A stretch of DNA of 64,000 nucleotides from Streptococcus downei MFe28 (GCF_900459175.1 NZ_UHFA01000002.1:620001-684000), one strand, 5' to 3'. Positions 19,031-26,621 are shown, counted from the first letter of the stretch. A program made the numbers and translations. Notes: generated by a model not told the origin, from the sequence alone.

Positions 19031-19684
19031 ATGCGAAAGTCAATTTTAGGAATCCTTTTGATTCTGCTAGCCCTCCTCATCCTCTTTCAAGCCTTGTTTG
19101 TTCCAGCCCTAATTGATGGCTGGGCTCTTTTAGGTCTCTCCTTTACGGCTATCTGGTTTTTGGGAAGTCTCCTATCTGCTGCCTTTACCAGTAGTTTTTT
19201 AGGTTTAGCCTTCTTCTTGATTATCTTAAATAGTCAATGGCATTTTCTAAATCTCCCCAATGCGACGATTTGTCTTGTTGCCTTCCTGGTCGGTCTGGGT
19301 CTGGATATTTTATTTGGGGGAAGGAAAAACTGGGGCTCTAGATGGTGGGCCAAGAAAGATTATAAGTATACCTATAAGCCATATAATAGCGATGACAGTC
19401 ACATCAGGGATGACAATTTTATCTCAGGTAGGGCAGAAGTATCCTTTGGCAAGAAGGTAATCTATCTTGATGAGGCTGTTATTTTGGGGGACATTGCCAA
19501 CTTTGAGGTTGCAGTTTCCTTTGCCAGTATGGTTCTCTATATTCCTAGAGATTGGTCGGTTGTTTGTAAGGTTTCAAGTCCTCTAGGTTCCATCAGCCTG
19601 CCTAGCCAATCTTCTAAAGGGAGCAAGACCTTGGAGTTGACCGGCAGTGTGTCGTTCGGAAATCTAGAGGTTATTTATCTTTAG
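19031..19684 (+). CDS. LiaF-like membrane protein
   Basis: A 217-residue protein with about four short hydrophobic segments in residues 1-95 and a soluble C-terminal domain containing GRAEVSFGKKVIYLDEAVI and IPRDWSVVCKVSSPLGSI. That domain resembles the LiaF / cell-wall-active antibiotic response domain. Full LiaF inhibits LiaS kinase, but no liaRS genes are nearby, so this is a stand-alone paralogue of unknown role. The open frame extends upstream into the BOX-like repeat; the ATG at 19031 behind AAAGG removes that extension. Confidence in the domain is moderate. Confidence 0.65.
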   Translation: MRKSILGILLILLALLILFQALFVPALIDGWALLGLSFTAIWFLGSLLSAAFTSSFLGLAFFLIILNSQWHFLNLPNATICLVAFLVGLGLDILFGGRKNWGSRWWAKKDYKYTYKPYNSDDSHIRDDNFISGRAEVSFGKKVIYLDEAVILGDIANFEVAVSFASMVLYIPRDWSVVCKVSSPLGSISLPSQSSKGSKTLELTGSVSFGNLEVIYL

Positions 19685-19703
19685 TTAATTATTTATGATT
19701 AAA

Positions 19704-19735
19704 AAATAGGTTCACTTTAAGCTGTGAACCTATTT
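19704..19735. terminator. Bidirectional terminator
   Basis: AAATAGGTTCAC pairs perfectly with GTGAACCTATTT, with A-rich and T-rich flanks. It serves the LiaF-like gene on the plus strand and the regulator gene on the minus strand. Confidence 0.85.
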
Positions 19736-20126
19736 AGATTAAATTTTTAATGACTGTTTCCACATTATATCTTCCCCAGATTGATAAATTTTCAAGGAAG
19801 TCTCTGAGTTCAGGGCTGGCAAAATGACTTTTAATTAGATAACAAGCATGGCCAGATATTTTATAAAATTCATCAATTTGAGGGGATTTTGTGATGAAGT
19901 TCTCGAAGTTTTTGAAATCATTACTGTCCATGTAAACCATAATAAATTGTTGGTTGGGATAGTTAATAGTGGTAGAGAAGGCGGCAATCGTACCGTCTTC
20001 TTTTAATTTCATAATGCGTTGTCCCACAGCTTGGCCGGTCAAATGCACTTGTTTGCCGATTTCTTTGTTGGTTAGCTGGCTATTGGCTTTTAGAAGTTTC
20101 AAAATCTCTTTGTCAATTTTATCCAT
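19734..20126 (-). CDS. Lrp/AsnC-family transcriptional regulator
   Basis: A 130-residue regulator with an N-terminal helix-turn-helix (DKIDKEILKLLKANSQLTNKEIG...GQAVGQRIMKLKEDG) and a short C-terminal alpha/beta domain. That domain is smaller than the usual RAM ligand domain. AAAGG precedes the ATG at 20126; a TTG five codons earlier has no ribosome binding site. It is transcribed divergently from the isochorismatase-family gene, and a near-palindrome in the shared gap is a likely operator. The pair is AT-rich relative to the flanks, which suggests acquisition as a unit. Confidence 0.75.
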   Translation of the reverse strand: MDKIDKEILKLLKANSQLTNKEIGKQVHLTGQAVGQRIMKLKEDGTIAAFSTTINYPNQQFIMVYMDSNDFKNFENFITKSPQIDEFYKISGHACYLIKSHFASPELRDFLENLSIWGRYNVETVIKNLI

Positions 20127-20184
20127 GTTTACCTTTTTCAAATTGAAAGTCAGATTATCAATATAATTTCATCAACTTATATAC

Positions 20185-20212
20185 GATTAATATATTTAGC
20201 ATTATACTAATC
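20185..20212. promoter_or_regulatory. Near-palindromic operator between regulator and isochorismatase
   Basis: GATTAATATA (20185-20194) and TATACTAATC (20203-20212) match as inverted arms at 9 of 10 positions around an 8-base centre. It overlaps the AT-rich promoter region of both divergent genes. Confidence 0.55.
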
Positions 20213-20237
20213 ATATCATAATTTAAGGAGATGTAAG

Positions 20238-20783
20238 ATGCAGCAAGGACTATTAGTGATAGATGTACAAAACGACTATTTCTCGGGTGGAAAATGTGAG
20301 TTATTTCAATCACAAAAAGCTCTAGAAAATATCAATCTGTTAGTAGAGAGGTTTAACCAAAAAGGGTCACCAGTTATTTATATCCAACATATTAAAGATG
20401 ATGAAAATGCAGACTTCTTTGCCAGAAATAGCGATGGAGTCAAGTTACATAGAGATTTAAGGATGGCCCAAAACAACAGGCTTGTTACGAAAAAATTTCC
20501 AAATAGTTTTTTAGGAACTAATCTTTATGGTATATTGAAAGAATTGAAAGTGGAGCAACTTGTTATTGTTGGTATGATGACACATATGTGTATTGATTCG
20601 ACAACTAGAGCAGCTAAAGAAAAGGGTTTTAGTCCTATTGTGGTTTCTGACTGTACTGCAACCAAAGATTTATCATATCTTGATAGTTCTGTAGATGCTG
20701 AAGCTGTTCAAACCAGTTTTTTATCTGCTCTTAGAAATTTTGCTTTGCTTCAATTGACTAACGAGTTTTTGAATGAAAATTGA
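20238..20783 (+). CDS. Isochorismatase-family cysteine hydrolase
   Basis: A 181-residue hydrolase with the family triad: Asp in LLVIDVQNDY (about residue 9), Lys in LVTKKFPNSF and the nucleophile Cys in MMTHMCIDSTTRAA (about 118). The cis-peptide region VGMMTH is present. Members hydrolyse nicotinamide, isochorismate or related amides; the substrate is not determinable here. AAGGAG precedes the ATG. Together with the divergent Lrp-like regulator it forms a two-gene module. Its codon use is more AT-rich than that of gltX next to it. Confidence 0.85.
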   Translation: MQQGLLVIDVQNDYFSGGKCELFQSQKALENINLLVERFNQKGSPVIYIQHIKDDENADFFARNSDGVKLHRDLRMAQNNRLVTKKFPNSFLGTNLYGILKELKVEQLVIVGMMTHMCIDSTTRAAKEKGFSPIVVSDCTATKDLSYLDSSVDAEAVQTSFLSALRNFALLQLTNEFLNEN

Positions 20784-20818
20784 TGTCCTCTTGTTCTCTC
20801 CCTTTTTTCCTTATTTAG

Positions 20819-20827
20819 TGCTATAAT
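20819..20827 (+). promoter_or_regulatory. Extended -10 promoter of gltX
   Basis: TGCTATAAT is a perfect extended -10 element 43 bases before the gltX ATG. Confidence 0.6.
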
Positions 20828-20869
20828 GATAAGGATTGAATCATTTTGAAATAGGAGACGATAAAGACT

Positions 20870-22324
20870 ATGTCTAATGAAATTCGCGTGCGCTATGCAC
20901 CAAGTCCAACGGGTCTACTCCACATTGGAAATGCCAGGACGGCCCTCTTTAATTACCTCTATGCCCGCCACTATGGGGGAACCTTTGTCATTCGGATTGA
21001 GGATACCGACCGTAAGCGTCATGTCGAAGATGGGGAACGTTCCCAGTTAGAAAATCTGCGCTGGTTGGGGATGGACTGGGATGAAAGTCCTGAAACTCAC
21101 GAACATTACCGCCAGTCTGAGCGTTTGGAGCTTTACCAAAAGTATATTGACCAACTCTTAGAAGAAGGTAAGGCCTACAAGTCTTACGTGACCGAAGAAG
21201 AATTAGCGACAGAGCGGGAACGCCAAGAAGCTGCCGGAGAAACACCTCGTTACGTCAATGAATATCTAGGGATGAGCGAAGAAGAAAAGACAGCCTATAT
21301 CGCTGAGCGCGAGGCTGCTGGTATCGTTCCAACGGTTCGCTTGGCTGTTAACGAAGCCGGTATTTACAAATGGACCGATATGGTCAAGGGTGAGATTGAG
21401 TTTGAAGGCAGCAATATCGGTGGTGACTGGATCATCCAAAAGCGCGATGGTTATCCGACCTACAACTTCGCTGTTGTCATTGATGACCATGATATGCGGA
21501 TTTCTCATGTCATCCGTGGGGATGACCATATCGCTAACACGCCTAAACAACTCATGGTCTATGAAGCCCTAGGTTGGGAGCCGCCACAATTTGGTCACAT
21601 GACCCTGATTATCAATTCTGAAACTGGTAAGAAGCTGTCCAAACGAGACACCAACACCCTGCAATTTATCGAAGATTACCGCAAGAAGGGCTATCTGCCA
21701 GAAGCTGTCTTCAACTTTATTGCCCTCTTGGGCTGGAACCCAGGTGGTGAAGAGGAAATCTTCTCTCGTCAGGAATTGATTAAGCTCTTTGATGAGACTC
21801 GCCTCAGCAAGTCGCCAGCGGCCTTTGACCAAAAGAAAATGGATTGGGTCAGCAACGACTATATTAAGAAGGCTGATTTTGACACCATTTTTGCCCTCTG
21901 CAAACCTTTCTTGGAAAAAGCTGGACGCCTAACTGACAAGGCTGAAAAGTTGGTGGAACTCTACAAGCCTCAGCTCAAGTCAGCGGATGAGATTGTTCCT
22001 CTGACTGACCTTTTCTTTGAAGATTTCCCAGAATTGACCCAGGAAGAAAAGGACTTCATGGCTGGTGAGACCGTGCCAACTGTCTTGACAGCCTTCAAGG
22101 CCAAGTTGGAAGCTATGTCTGATGAAGATTTCCAGGTGGAGAATATCTTCCCTCAAATCAAGGCTGTCCAAAAGGAAACGGGTATCAAGGGTAAAAACCT
22201 CTTCATGCCAATTCGGATTGCTGTTTCTGGTGAAATGCATGGGCCAGAATTACCAGATACCATCTACCTCCTAGGCAAGGAAAAATCAATCCAACATATT
22301 GAAAATATGCTGAAAAGCTTATAG
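20870..22324 (+). CDS. gltX: Glutamyl-tRNA synthetase
   Basis: A 484-residue class I synthetase that charges tRNA-Glu and, in organisms lacking glutaminyl-tRNA synthetase, tRNA-Gln as well. The HIGH-type motif is in [18 protein letters not shown] and the KMSKS-type motif in KKLSKRDTN (about residue 255). Length is normal. AGGAG precedes the ATG. A BOX-like repeat starts two bases after its stop codon and its terminator lies beyond that repeat. Confidence 0.97.
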   Translation: MSNEIRVRYAPSPTGLLHIGNARTALFNYLYARHYGGTFVIRIEDTDRKRHVEDGERSQLENLRWLGMDWDESPETHEHYRQSERLELYQKYIDQLLEEGKAYKSYVTEEELATERERQEAAGETPRYVNEYLGMSEEEKTAYIAEREAAGIVPTVRLAVNEAGIYKWTDMVKGEIEFEGSNIGGDWIIQKRDGYPTYNFAVVIDDHDMRISHVIRGDDHIANTPKQLMVYEALGWEPPQFGHMTLIINSETGKKLSKRDTNTLQFIEDYRKKGYLPEAVFNFIALLGWNPGGEEEIFSRQELIKLFDETRLSKSPAAFDQKKMDWVSNDYIKKADFDTIFALCKPFLEKAGRLTDKAEKLVELYKPQLKSADEIVPLTDLFFEDFPELTQEEKDFMAGETVPTVLTAFKAKLEAMSDEDFQVENIFPQIKAVQKETGIKGKNLFMPIRIAVSGEMHGPELPDTIYLLGKEKSIQHIENMLKSL

Positions 22325-22326
22325 TA

Positions 22327-22728
22327 ATACCCTTCGAAAATCAAAATTTACCGTCGTTAACTCACCTTGCCGTACTTACTGAGGAAAGGAAAGCAAGGCT
22401 TTCTGCATCTCCAACCACAAAAGGTCTCCCAGACCTTTTGAGCTGTCTTCAGTTCGTGCGATGCAGAGCAAAATTGGTCGATTTCACCAACTTTGTGAGG
22501 TTAGTAAGAGAGCTAGGCAATCGCTATGGAGATTGCCGTTTGGGAGTAAGACAGAAGGGCTTTGACAGATGTCAAAACCTTCGTCGTCTTACCCCAGCAA
22601 GGGTGACTAGCTGTCTGCTGTGCCACAAAGTGGCGCAAAGATAGCAGACACCTACTGCGACATCAGTTACTTTAGTGACTTGATGTCATTGCTCCCTTTC
22701 TCGGCTAATTTTGATTTTCATTGAGTAT
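22327..22728 (+). repeat. BOX-like repeat, copy D
   Basis: Ends are ATACCCTTCGAAAATC (22327) and GATTTTCATTGAGTAT (22728). The AGTCACTCTA and GTAGTTTTC stems are absent and the AGACAGTCC stem is deleted, but the other hairpins are kept. It lies between the gltX stop codon and its terminator, so it is transcribed as part of the gltX 3' UTR. Confidence 0.88.
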
Positions 22729-22734
22729 AAACCC

Positions 22735-22766
22735 AAAAGGACTGAGTAAGAAGGCTCAGCCCTTTT
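22735..22766 (+). terminator. gltX terminator
   Basis: AAAGGACTGAG pairs with CTCAGCCCTTTT and ends in a T run. Confidence 0.8.
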
Positions 22767-22831
22767 ATCATGCTCTCAATATTCATCCATGACATTATTT
22801 CGGGAAATTTAGTTAAAAATTTAATAAACGA

Positions 22832-22860
22832 TTGACATCTGCTTATTCGAGGATTATAAT
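22832..22860 (+). promoter_or_regulatory. pnuC-nrtR promoter
   Basis: TTGACA (22832-22837), a 17-base spacer and TATAAT (22855-22860) form a perfect sigma-A promoter. Confidence 0.85.
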
Positions 22861-22861
22861 G

Positions 22862-22897
22862 GTTCTCAATAATAGTAAATTTACTATTATTGAGAAC
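22862..22897. promoter_or_regulatory. 36-bp perfect palindrome, probable NrtR operator
   Basis: The half-site GTTCTCAATAATAGTAAA is repeated exactly as its reverse complement with no central gap. It begins one base after the -10 box and covers the transcription start, so a bound repressor would block initiation. The second gene of the operon encodes an NrtR-type regulator, the natural candidate. Confidence 0.75.
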
Positions 22898-22994
22898 TAA
22901 TAAGTCAGCAGATTGGCTGCTTCATTATAATAGAAATAGAGCGTTGCATCCGCAAGTCACTGGACACGGCTCTCTAAAAACAAAAGGAGTAATC

Positions 22995-23795
22995 ATGAAT
23001 TATTTTGAAAGAAAAATCAAAGGTATCCGTACAACTTGGCAAGAAATGTCACAGGGCTTACAGATGATTGTTAAAGGATTGAAGGAGCGGCCTCTGGCAG
23101 AGAGCCTCAAGCTCTTCTGGGATGACCTTTTTGCCAATCGCAGCCTGTCCCAATGGCTCTACTTGCTTGTTTTGGGCAGTTTTCCGCTTTGGTTAGAACT
23201 TTATTATAATCATCAGGTGAGGGACTGGGTCGGCATGACTTGCAGTCTGACCGGCATTATCTGTGTCATTTTTGTATCGGAGGGGCGGGCCAGCAACTAT
23301 TTCTTTGGCTTGATTAATTCCGTCATTTACCTGATTTTAGCTTTGCAGGAAGGATTTTATGGTGAAGTACTGACAACCCTTTATTTTACGGCCATGCAGC
23401 CCATTGGTCTCTTTGTCTGGATCTATCAATCCCAGTTTAAAAAGAAGGAGCAGGAATTCGTTGCCCGTAAATTAACGTTTAGCAATTGGCTTAAGTACCT
23501 TCTGATTACTGCCGTCTGGTGGCTGGGATTTGGCTTAATTTATCAGTCTATCGGGGCTAGGCGGCCTTTCAGAGACAGCGTTACTGATGCTACCAATGGA
23601 GTGGGTCAGCTCCTGATGACTGCTGTCTATCGTGAACAGTGGATTTTCTGGGCTGCTACCAATATTTTCTCCATCTACCTTTGGTGGGGAGAAAGTCTGC
23701 AAATACAGGGAAAATACTTTATCTATCTCATCAACAGTTTGGTCGGCTGGTACCAGTGGTCTAAGGCCGCCAAAAAAGACGGAGGAAGTGTATGA
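22995..23795 (+). CDS. pnuC: Nicotinamide riboside transporter PnuC
   Basis: A 266-residue membrane protein with about seven hydrophobic segments that imports nicotinamide riboside for NAD synthesis. Family features are the WLYLLVLGSFPLWLELY helix, ASNYFFGLINSVIYLIL and the C-terminal WWGESLQIQGKYFIYLINS region. AAAGGAG precedes the ATG at 22995; the longer frame from 22890 starts inside the leader. The leader (22898-22994) contains an AGAGC...GCTCT pair but no riboswitch I know. Its stop codon overlaps the start of nrtR (ATGA). Confidence 0.92.
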   Translation: MNYFERKIKGIRTTWQEMSQGLQMIVKGLKERPLAESLKLFWDDLFANRSLSQWLYLLVLGSFPLWLELYYNHQVRDWVGMTCSLTGIICVIFVSEGRASNYFFGLINSVIYLILALQEGFYGEVLTTLYFTAMQPIGLFVWIYQSQFKKKEQEFVARKLTFSNWLKYLLITAVWWLGFGLIYQSIGARRPFRDSVTDATNGVGQLLMTAVYREQWIFWAATNIFSIYLWWGESLQIQGKYFIYLINSLVGWYQWSKAAKKDGGSV

Positions 23796-24526
23796 TCAGT
23801 CGTCAAGACTATCAGGATAAAACAAAATGGAAATACGAACGTCCCAGTTTAGCAGTAGACAGTGTTCTGTTGCGCTATCATGAAGAAAAACTGCAGGTCC
23901 TGCTCTTAAGGCGGACGGCACGGTTTGACGGAGATGATCAGGCGGGGAAATTAGCCTTAGTCGGAGGATTTCAGCCTAATGGTTTAGCCCTAGAGGATAA
24001 TCTTATCCAGAAGATTTTTGAAAAGACGGGTTTCCAGCTTGAAGCTAGCCAGTTTGAACAGCTGGCTACCTTTTCGGAGCCTGAACAAGACAGTCAGTTA
24101 TGGGTGGTGTCTGTGGCTTTTTTGGCTTATCTGCAGGTTGGCCAAAAACAGGCTGTACCGACTAATTTGACAGACGAGCTTGTCTGGGTCAATCTTTGGC
24201 TGAATCAGAGAGGGGAGCTGCAGTTGGAAGCTAATGGGCAGGTCCTGCTCAAAGAGGATCTGGCCTTTGATCACTTTCATATTTTGCAGACAGCCCTGCT
24301 TCGCATCAAGGGACGTCTTTCCTACCAGCCCACAGTACTGTCCATCTTGCCAGCTAAGAATACCATGTCAGCTTATCGGAAATTTTACGCTTGCTTTTGG
24401 CCTGGGTATAAGATGATGAATTCGACAGATTTTTGGCGTAAACACAAGCGTTTTTTTACTAAGACCGACCAGAAGGTCAAAACTAGCAAGCGTCAGGCAG
24501 CCTTATTTACCTGGCAAATTGATTAA
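23792..24526 (+). CDS. nrtR: Nudix-related transcriptional regulator NrtR
   Basis: A 244-residue regulator with a degenerate Nudix domain (about residues 20-150, KLALVGGFQPNGLALEDNL) that in this family binds ADP-ribose or related NAD metabolites instead of hydrolysing them. A C-terminal winged helix follows (about 165-240). The Nudix box lacks the full REUXEE set (IQKIFEKTGFQ), as expected for a sensor. NrtR proteins repress NAD biosynthesis and salvage genes. It is translationally coupled to pnuC and likely autoregulates through the palindrome at 22862-22897. Confidence 0.88.
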   Translation: MISRQDYQDKTKWKYERPSLAVDSVLLRYHEEKLQVLLLRRTARFDGDDQAGKLALVGGFQPNGLALEDNLIQKIFEKTGFQLEASQFEQLATFSEPEQDSQLWVVSVAFLAYLQVGQKQAVPTNLTDELVWVNLWLNQRGELQLEANGQVLLKEDLAFDHFHILQTALLRIKGRLSYQPTVLSILPAKNTMSAYRKFYACFWPGYKMMNSTDFWRKHKRFFTKTDQKVKTSKRQAALFTWQID

Positions 24527-24657
24527 TTTTTTTGAATAAAGGATAGCCTTTTGTTACCATTGCACAAGCTTTTTCACTGTTGCAGCTTCTCAAAAAGGAG
24601 AATCCGAAAGTTTTTGCTAAATTTACGGTTATTTTACTTTCTATTACGGAAAGGTTA
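24527..24657. other. Intergenic region after nrtR
   Basis: A small AAAGGATAGCCTTTTG hairpin at about 24539 may terminate pnuC-nrtR weakly. TTACGG occurs twice about 20 bases apart (24623 and 24644) just before the next promoter, possibly a regulator site. No coding sequence is seen. Confidence 0.35.
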
Positions 24658-24666
24658 TGATATACT
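24658..24666 (+). promoter_or_regulatory. Extended -10 promoter of the 6S-like RNA
   Basis: TGATATACT is an extended -10 element, with TTTCTA 17 bases upstream as a weak -35 box. Confidence 0.55.
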
Positions 24667-24672
24667 AAATAG

Positions 24673-24847
24673 GAATTAGTGATAAGTTTGCTTGCTGTTG
24701 AAGCTGGTCTGACGACGGAGCTCTGTCCTTGAGAATGGGGGAGAGAGATTTCTCAGGGTGCCAATCAGTGTTCCTCATCTATAGCCAGCCATAAGAACAT
24801 GCTGTTCACTGAATACGATTGCCCCCCGATGAGTCGGAGGGCTTTTA
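24673..24847 (+). ncRNA. Structured ncRNA, 6S-like (ssrS candidate)
   Basis: An RNA of about 175 nt is predicted between the promoter and a strong terminator. A closing stem pairs ATTAGTGA with TTCACTGAAT. Inside lie a bubble with small hairpins on each side (AAGTTTGCTT; GAACATGCTGTTC) and a long arm (GCTGG/CCAGC, GGAGC/GTTCC, CCTTGAGAA/TTTCTCAGGG) capped by a loop containing GGGGGAGAGAGA. Closing stem, central bubble and long arm match 6S RNA architecture. It has no ORF. A different regulatory RNA remains possible. The loop is complementary to both loops of the RNA at 26100. Confidence 0.55.
24819..24847 (+). terminator. Terminator of the 6S-like RNA
   Basis: GCCCCCCGA pairs with TCGGAGGGC around TGAG, followed by TTTTATT. 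Confidence 0.85.
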
Positions 24848-24867
24848 TTAATAATTGAAGATAATTT

Positions 24868-24896
24868 TTGTTATTTTAAGTGTAAAATAATATAAT
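24868..24896 (+). promoter_or_regulatory. Promoter of the FasA-like regulator gene
   Basis: TTGTTA (24868-24873) and TATAAT (24891-24896) are separated by 17 bases. Confidence 0.65.
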
Positions 24897-24937
24897 AATA
24901 ATTGTTACAGAGTGATGACTAGAAATGGAAAAAGTTT

Positions 24938-25687
24938 ATGAATATATTTATTTTAGAGGATAATTTAATCCAGCAGACGCGGATTAAAACTCTGGTGACA
25001 GAGATATTGCGAGAGGATGGCATATCTGCTCGACAATTTGATGTTTTTTCAAAGTCGCAGCCCCTCTTAGATGCCATTACTGAAAAAGGGAATCATCAGC
25101 TCTTCCTTTTGGATATTGAAATCAAGGGGGAGGGAAAGCGAGGTCTTGAAACCGCTGCGGACATTCGCCAGATTGATCCCAATGCTATTATTGTTTTTGT
25201 GACCACCCATTCGGAGTTTGCTCCTATTAGTTTCAAATACAAGGTTTCTGCCCTGGACTTTATTGACAAGACAGCTCCTGATGAGCAGTTTAAGTCAGAT
25301 CTACGAGAGGTTATCAGCTATACGGCTAATAATATGCACCGTTCAGAAGAGGTTGACGAGGTTTTTACCTTTGAATCGGCCCAGGCTCGTGTGCAACTTC
25401 CTTTTAAGGACATCTTCTATTTTGCAACGTCTCCGACCCCCCACAAGGTCATGCTGATTACCAAGAACGAACGCCTAGAGTTCTATGGAAACCTATCAGA
25501 GATTGCGGCAGTCAATTCCAAGCTCTTTTCTTGTCACCGCTCCTTCCTGATTAATTTAGACAATATTAGTCGGGTAGATAAGTCTGACTTACTGGTCTAC
25601 TTTGAAAATGGAGATTTCTGTCCCGTTTCGCGCTTAAAGATGAAGGCCTTGATGAAAGAATGGGAAGCTAGGCGAGAAAAAGTTTGA
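24938..25687 (+). CDS. fasA: LytTR-family response regulator, FasA/ComE-like
   Basis: A 249-residue response regulator. The receiver domain (about 1-125) has acidic residues in FILEDN, the phospho-acceptor Asp in LFLLDIEIKGEG (about 58) and Lys in FIDKTAPDE. The LytTR DNA-binding domain (about 145-245) shows FYFATSPTPHKVMLITK and FSCHRSFLINLDNI. The ComE/BlpR/AgrA/FasA group looks like this. Position before argGH and rnpA, and a small RNA just downstream, point to FasA of the fas system. The usual kinase genes fasB and fasC are not in the window, so its sensor is unknown. Confidence 0.8.
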   Translation: MNIFILEDNLIQQTRIKTLVTEILREDGISARQFDVFSKSQPLLDAITEKGNHQLFLLDIEIKGEGKRGLETAADIRQIDPNAIIVFVTTHSEFAPISFKYKVSALDFIDKTAPDEQFKSDLREVISYTANNMHRSEEVDEVFTFESAQARVQLPFKDIFYFATSPTPHKVMLITKNERLEFYGNLSEIAAVNSKLFSCHRSFLINLDNISRVDKSDLLVYFENGDFCPVSRLKMKALMKEWEARREKV

Positions 25688-25701
25688 TTATAATAGTAAA
25701 G

Positions 25702-25732
25702 AATCCTTTCCCAGCTGGTGAAAGGATTTTTA
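25702..25732 (+). terminator. Terminator after fasA
   Basis: AATCCTTTC pairs perfectly with GAAAGGATT and is followed by TTTTA. Confidence 0.85.
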
Positions 25733-25734
25733 AT

Positions 25735-25980
25735 CATCCAAGATAAGTCTACCCAAAAGGATTTTGAACCTGGTGCCAGTAAGTCTATTGGTCTAAGAAG
25801 AAAACTTTAAACTTTTTGGAATATGGTCTAAGGCATTGGCGACGTTGATGGTTGAGGAACTTAATTACGCTTCCCTTTTAGTTTCATCACCAATGACTGA
25901 TTTAGACTTGATGTTCGCCCACAGTAAGCTGTCTTCTTTAAAAATTGAACTCCTCTTACTATTTGTCACTTTTGGAAAAA
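25735..25980. other. Non-coding stretch, possible decayed gene
   Basis: No intact gene with a ribosome binding site is present. On the minus strand a frame reads SLLWANIKSKSVIGDETKREA, a stop, and LSSSTINVANALDHIPKSL. This looks protein-like but I cannot name it, and it may be the remnant of a gene. Confidence 0.3.
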
Positions 25981-25984
25981 AGAA

Positions 25985-26057
25985 GACATTTCAGGGAAAA
26001 AATAGACATTTCAAGAGAAAATTTGACATTTCAAGATAAAAAAATGACAATTCAGGA
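25985..26057 (+). promoter_or_regulatory. Four phased LytTR-type half-sites
   Basis: GACATTTCAGG, GACATTTCAAG, GACATTTCAAG and GACAATTCAGG start at 25985, 26005, 26025 and 26046, steps of 20, 20 and 21 bases, that is two helical turns. This matches the ACATTTCAG-type direct repeats bound by ComE/FasA/BlpR regulators. They end about 30 bases before the TATACT of the small RNA promoter. Confidence 0.8.
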
Positions 26058-26087
26058 TATTGCACTTCAAATATCTTTGATTTGAGA

Positions 26088-26093
26088 TATACT
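26088..26093 (+). promoter_or_regulatory. Activator-dependent promoter of the FasX-like RNA
   Basis: TATACT is a good -10 box, but the -35 position reads CTTCAA. This fits a promoter that needs the regulator bound at the repeats just upstream. Confidence 0.65.
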
Positions 26094-26099
26094 ATTCAG

Positions 26100-26264
26100 C
26101 GTAGGGATGAAAGTTTTCTACTAGATTCTCTCTCCCAAACTTTAACTAGTAGAAAACAGACGCAAACTTATCCCGAACTTCTTATTTATTCGAAACCCAT
26201 TTCTCATCTCTCTCCCAATATACTGTGAAATGGAAAGGAACTCGCGACGGCGGGTTCTTTTTTT
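26100..26264 (+). ncRNA. fasX: FasX-like small regulatory RNA
   Basis: A transcript of about 165 nt without a credible ORF (only MKVFY). Hairpin 1 has a perfect 12-bp stem, GTTTTCTACTAG (26113-26124) with CTAGTAGAAAAC (26146-26157). Hairpin 2 pairs CCATTTC (26197-26203) with GAAATGG (26227-26233). Both loops carry TCTCTCTCCC, a C/U-rich sequence able to pair with Shine-Dalgarno-like or GGGAGAGAGA targets. A terminator ends it. Position right after a FasA-like gene and before argGH-rnpA matches FasX; sequence homology to FasX was not tested. Confidence 0.7.
26237..26264 (+). terminator. Terminator of the FasX-like RNA
   Basis: GAACTCGC pairs with GCGGGTTC around GACG and is followed by seven T residues. 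Confidence 0.85.
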
Positions 26265-26271
26265 GCTTTCT

Positions 26272-26298
26272 GGAACCGCTAGAAATGCTAGTGGTTCC
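26272..26298. repeat. Inverted repeat downstream of the FasX-like RNA
   Basis: GGAACCGCTAG and CTAGTGGTTCC form an almost perfect 11-bp stem with a 5-base loop. It has no T run. Further down, 26337-26388, ACCTCC..GATGAT pairs with ATCATC..GGAGGT. The remaining sequence to 26600 shows no recognised gene. Confidence 0.55.
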
Positions 26299-26621
26299 GT
26301 AGAGCTTTCGGCCTAGCATCAAAAAAACCTCCAAAGATGATCAGATAGAGATGGTTTCCCTGCCACTCATCAAAATCATCCAGGAGGTCCCTCACGAGAG
26401 AGGATAATCAAATTCTATCACATAAAATAAAAAATTGTTCTATTATATCGTTTTTTGGGTTCCAAATATCGTTGTCAAATTTTTTATGGACGATACAAAG
26501 CCAGCATTGTAAAAAATTATTCCTGACTTATGTGGGAGAAACGGCCTTGGCATCTAGGAGGTTTATGCTTGTTTGGATTTTTGAATTTCTGGAAGGGATT
26601 TGATTTTGGATTTTAGGCTGA

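Noticed and set aside
24673..24847. tmRNA, SRP RNA or RNase P RNA
   Set aside because: None of the conserved cores (tag peptide ORF, SRP GNAR/GGAA loop, P RNA helices) could be found; the layout fits 6S better.
24234..25457. Overlapping ORFs of 60-80 codons within nrtR and fasA
   Set aside because: They are out of frame with well-recognised genes and have no family resemblance.
25836..26039. 67-codon ORF downstream of fasA
   Set aside because: No ribosome binding site, no recognisable family, and it runs through the regulatory repeats.
25985..26057. CRISPR array
   Set aside because: The repeat unit is about 11 bases with no unique spacers of constant length beyond the helical phasing; a regulator site explains it better.
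26298..26400. Minus-strand 34-codon GTG ORF (DLLDDFDEWQGNHLY)
   Set aside because: No ribosome binding site was seen and its coding sequence overlaps two strong inverted repeats.
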